14,701 bases of DNA from Dactylosporangium sp. AC04546. Its GTDB lineage: Bacteria; Actinomycetota; Actinomycetes; Mycobacteriales; Micromonosporaceae. The notes beneath the pieces were generated by a model, which worked only from the letters and a program-made list of their open reading frames with translations, was not told the DNA's origin and searched no databases. Made by a program: the position numbers and the translations under genes. The DNA is taken from positions 1 through 14,701 of the forward strand of contig NZ_JAHYSG010000184.1 in NCBI RefSeq assembly GCF_022095675.1. Direction: 5' to 3'. Positions 14,270 through 14,701 of the stretch are shown here, piece by piece; position 1 is the first letter of the stretch; every line of letters starts with the position of its first letter.

Positions 14270-14596
14270 GTGGATCGAGCCGATCTCTCCATAGCCATAC
14301 GCCGCACACCCGCCGAAACGGTGGTGTCACTGTCCGGCGAGATCGACATGTCCACCGTCCAACGCCTGGCCGCGACGGTGGACGAGGTCCTGGCCGAACC
14401 CCCGGCCCGCGTCGTGCTCGACATGGCCGGCGTGACGTTCTGCGACTCCCAGGGCCTGGGCACGCTGGTCGTCCTGAGTCGCAAGGCCACCCTGGCCCAG
14501 AGCTACCTGGTCCTCGTCAACGTGGGCGCCTTCCTGCTCCGCGTCCTGGACATCACCGGCCTGCGGGGCGCCCTGATGATCCAGGATCCCGCCTGA
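14270..14596 (+). CDS. STAS-domain anti-anti-sigma factor
   Basis: A 108-residue single STAS domain protein of the SpoIIAA/RsbV type. Such proteins bind an anti-sigma kinase when unphosphorylated and so free a sigma factor. Seen: the N-terminal strands (LSIAIRRTPAETVVSLSGEI), DMSTVQRL, and the signature VVLDMAGVTFCDSQGLGTLV, in which the Ser of DSQGLG (about residue 60) is the expected phosphorylation site. The start is taken as GTG 14270, because homology begins at DLSIAI and a -10-like TACGCT lies 7 bases upstream; the frame continues to 14078 only by running through hemL antisense. No kinase or sigma gene is adjacent, so its partner is unknown. A short hairpin with a 5-bp stem (CGGAC and GTCCG, 14604-14617) follows the stop and may help to end transcription. 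Confidence 0.9.
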   Translation: MDRADLSIAIRRTPAETVVSLSGEIDMSTVQRLAATVDEVLAEPPARVVLDMAGVTFCDSQGLGTLVVLSRKATLAQSYLVLVNVGAFLLRVLDITGLRGALMIQDPA

Positions 14597-14625
14597 GAAC
14601 TTCCGGACTCGGGTCCGTGCAAGGC

Positions 14626-14701
14626 GCGACCGTAGCTCATTGGTGGAATGGGTGTTGCCCGGTTCTTGGATGGGTCGGGTGGCACCTGGGTCGTCGGTTC
14701 A
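14626..14701 (+). tRNA. tRNA-like sequence with atypical anticodon region, cut by window end
   Basis: GCGACCG (14626-14632) could be the 5' acceptor strand. It is followed by TA at positions 8-9 and a good D arm: GCTC (14635-14638), an 11-base loop with two GG pairs, and GGGT (14650-14653). The right edge has a T-arm start, GTCGG then TTCA (14693-14701). The anticodon part is not standard. One reading pairs TGCC (14656-14659) with GGCA (14681-14684) across a 21-base loop. Another pairs CCCGG with ATGGG (14658-14662, 14670-14674) around a 7-base TTCTTGG loop and leaves a long variable arm (GGGT/ACCT hairpin). The 3' acceptor strand is outside the window, so this may be an unusual tRNA, a decayed one or chance. 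Confidence 0.35.

Noticed and set aside
14626..14701. tRNA interrupted by a group I intron
   Set aside because: The extra sequence in the anticodon region is only about 14 bases, far too short for a bacterial self-splicing intron.

Overview
The window is very GC-rich, with codon third positions almost always G or C, GTG and TTG starts, and actinobacterial marker genes (a BldC homologue, and a hemL-to-cytochrome c maturation cluster in the order familiar from mycobacteria). It is chromosomal DNA of a filamentous actinomycete. Micromonosporaceae is my best guess from general character, not from a diagnostic gene. The content is mostly housekeeping. I see no phage, transposase, CRISPR array or obvious defence system.

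Layout. Bases 1-1545 hold the 3' part of a Pro/Ala-rich protein with about twelve Trp-centred repeats and a C-terminal membrane anchor; its start lies outside the window. A DEAD-box RNA helicase (1624-2949) and a putative glycolipid-binding protein (2994-3599) follow on the same strand. Next come the decayed 3' end of a short-chain dehydrogenase gene (3616-3889, minus), an Lrp/AsnC regulator (3936-4391, minus) and, divergent from it, bldC (4577-4804). The bldC 3' end overlaps the 3' end of a convergent ubiX-type gene.

From 4767 to 7838 lies a UbiX/UbiD/UbiA set. It matches the late prenylation and decarboxylation steps of futalosine-type menaquinone synthesis: mqnM on the minus strand, and mqnL and mqnP divergent from it and translationally coupled. 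Bases 7839-8405 have no convincing gene. They contain a 58-bp imperfect palindrome, a 17-bp GC-rich tandem repeat and a strong terminator for the next operon.

From 14186 down to 8406 runs one tight minus-strand operon: hemL, a histidine phosphatase, resA/tlpA, ccdA, resB and ccsA. Junctions overlap by 1-4 bases or are 1 base apart. It links tetrapyrrole synthesis (HemL) with System II cytochrome c maturation: CcdA passes reductant across the membrane, ResA reduces apocytochrome cysteines, and ResB-CcsA delivers and attaches haem. With the menaquinone genes, most of the window serves the respiratory chain. A STAS-domain anti-anti-sigma factor (14270-14596) is divergent from hemL, and a tRNA-like sequence with an odd anticodon region is cut by the right edge.

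Points most worth a second look are the tRNA-like element, the Trp-repeat tail-anchored protein, the palindrome plus minisatellite cassette at 8099-8287, and a recurring leaderless promoter geometry (TANNNT, exactly 7 nt, start codon) at three unrelated genes.
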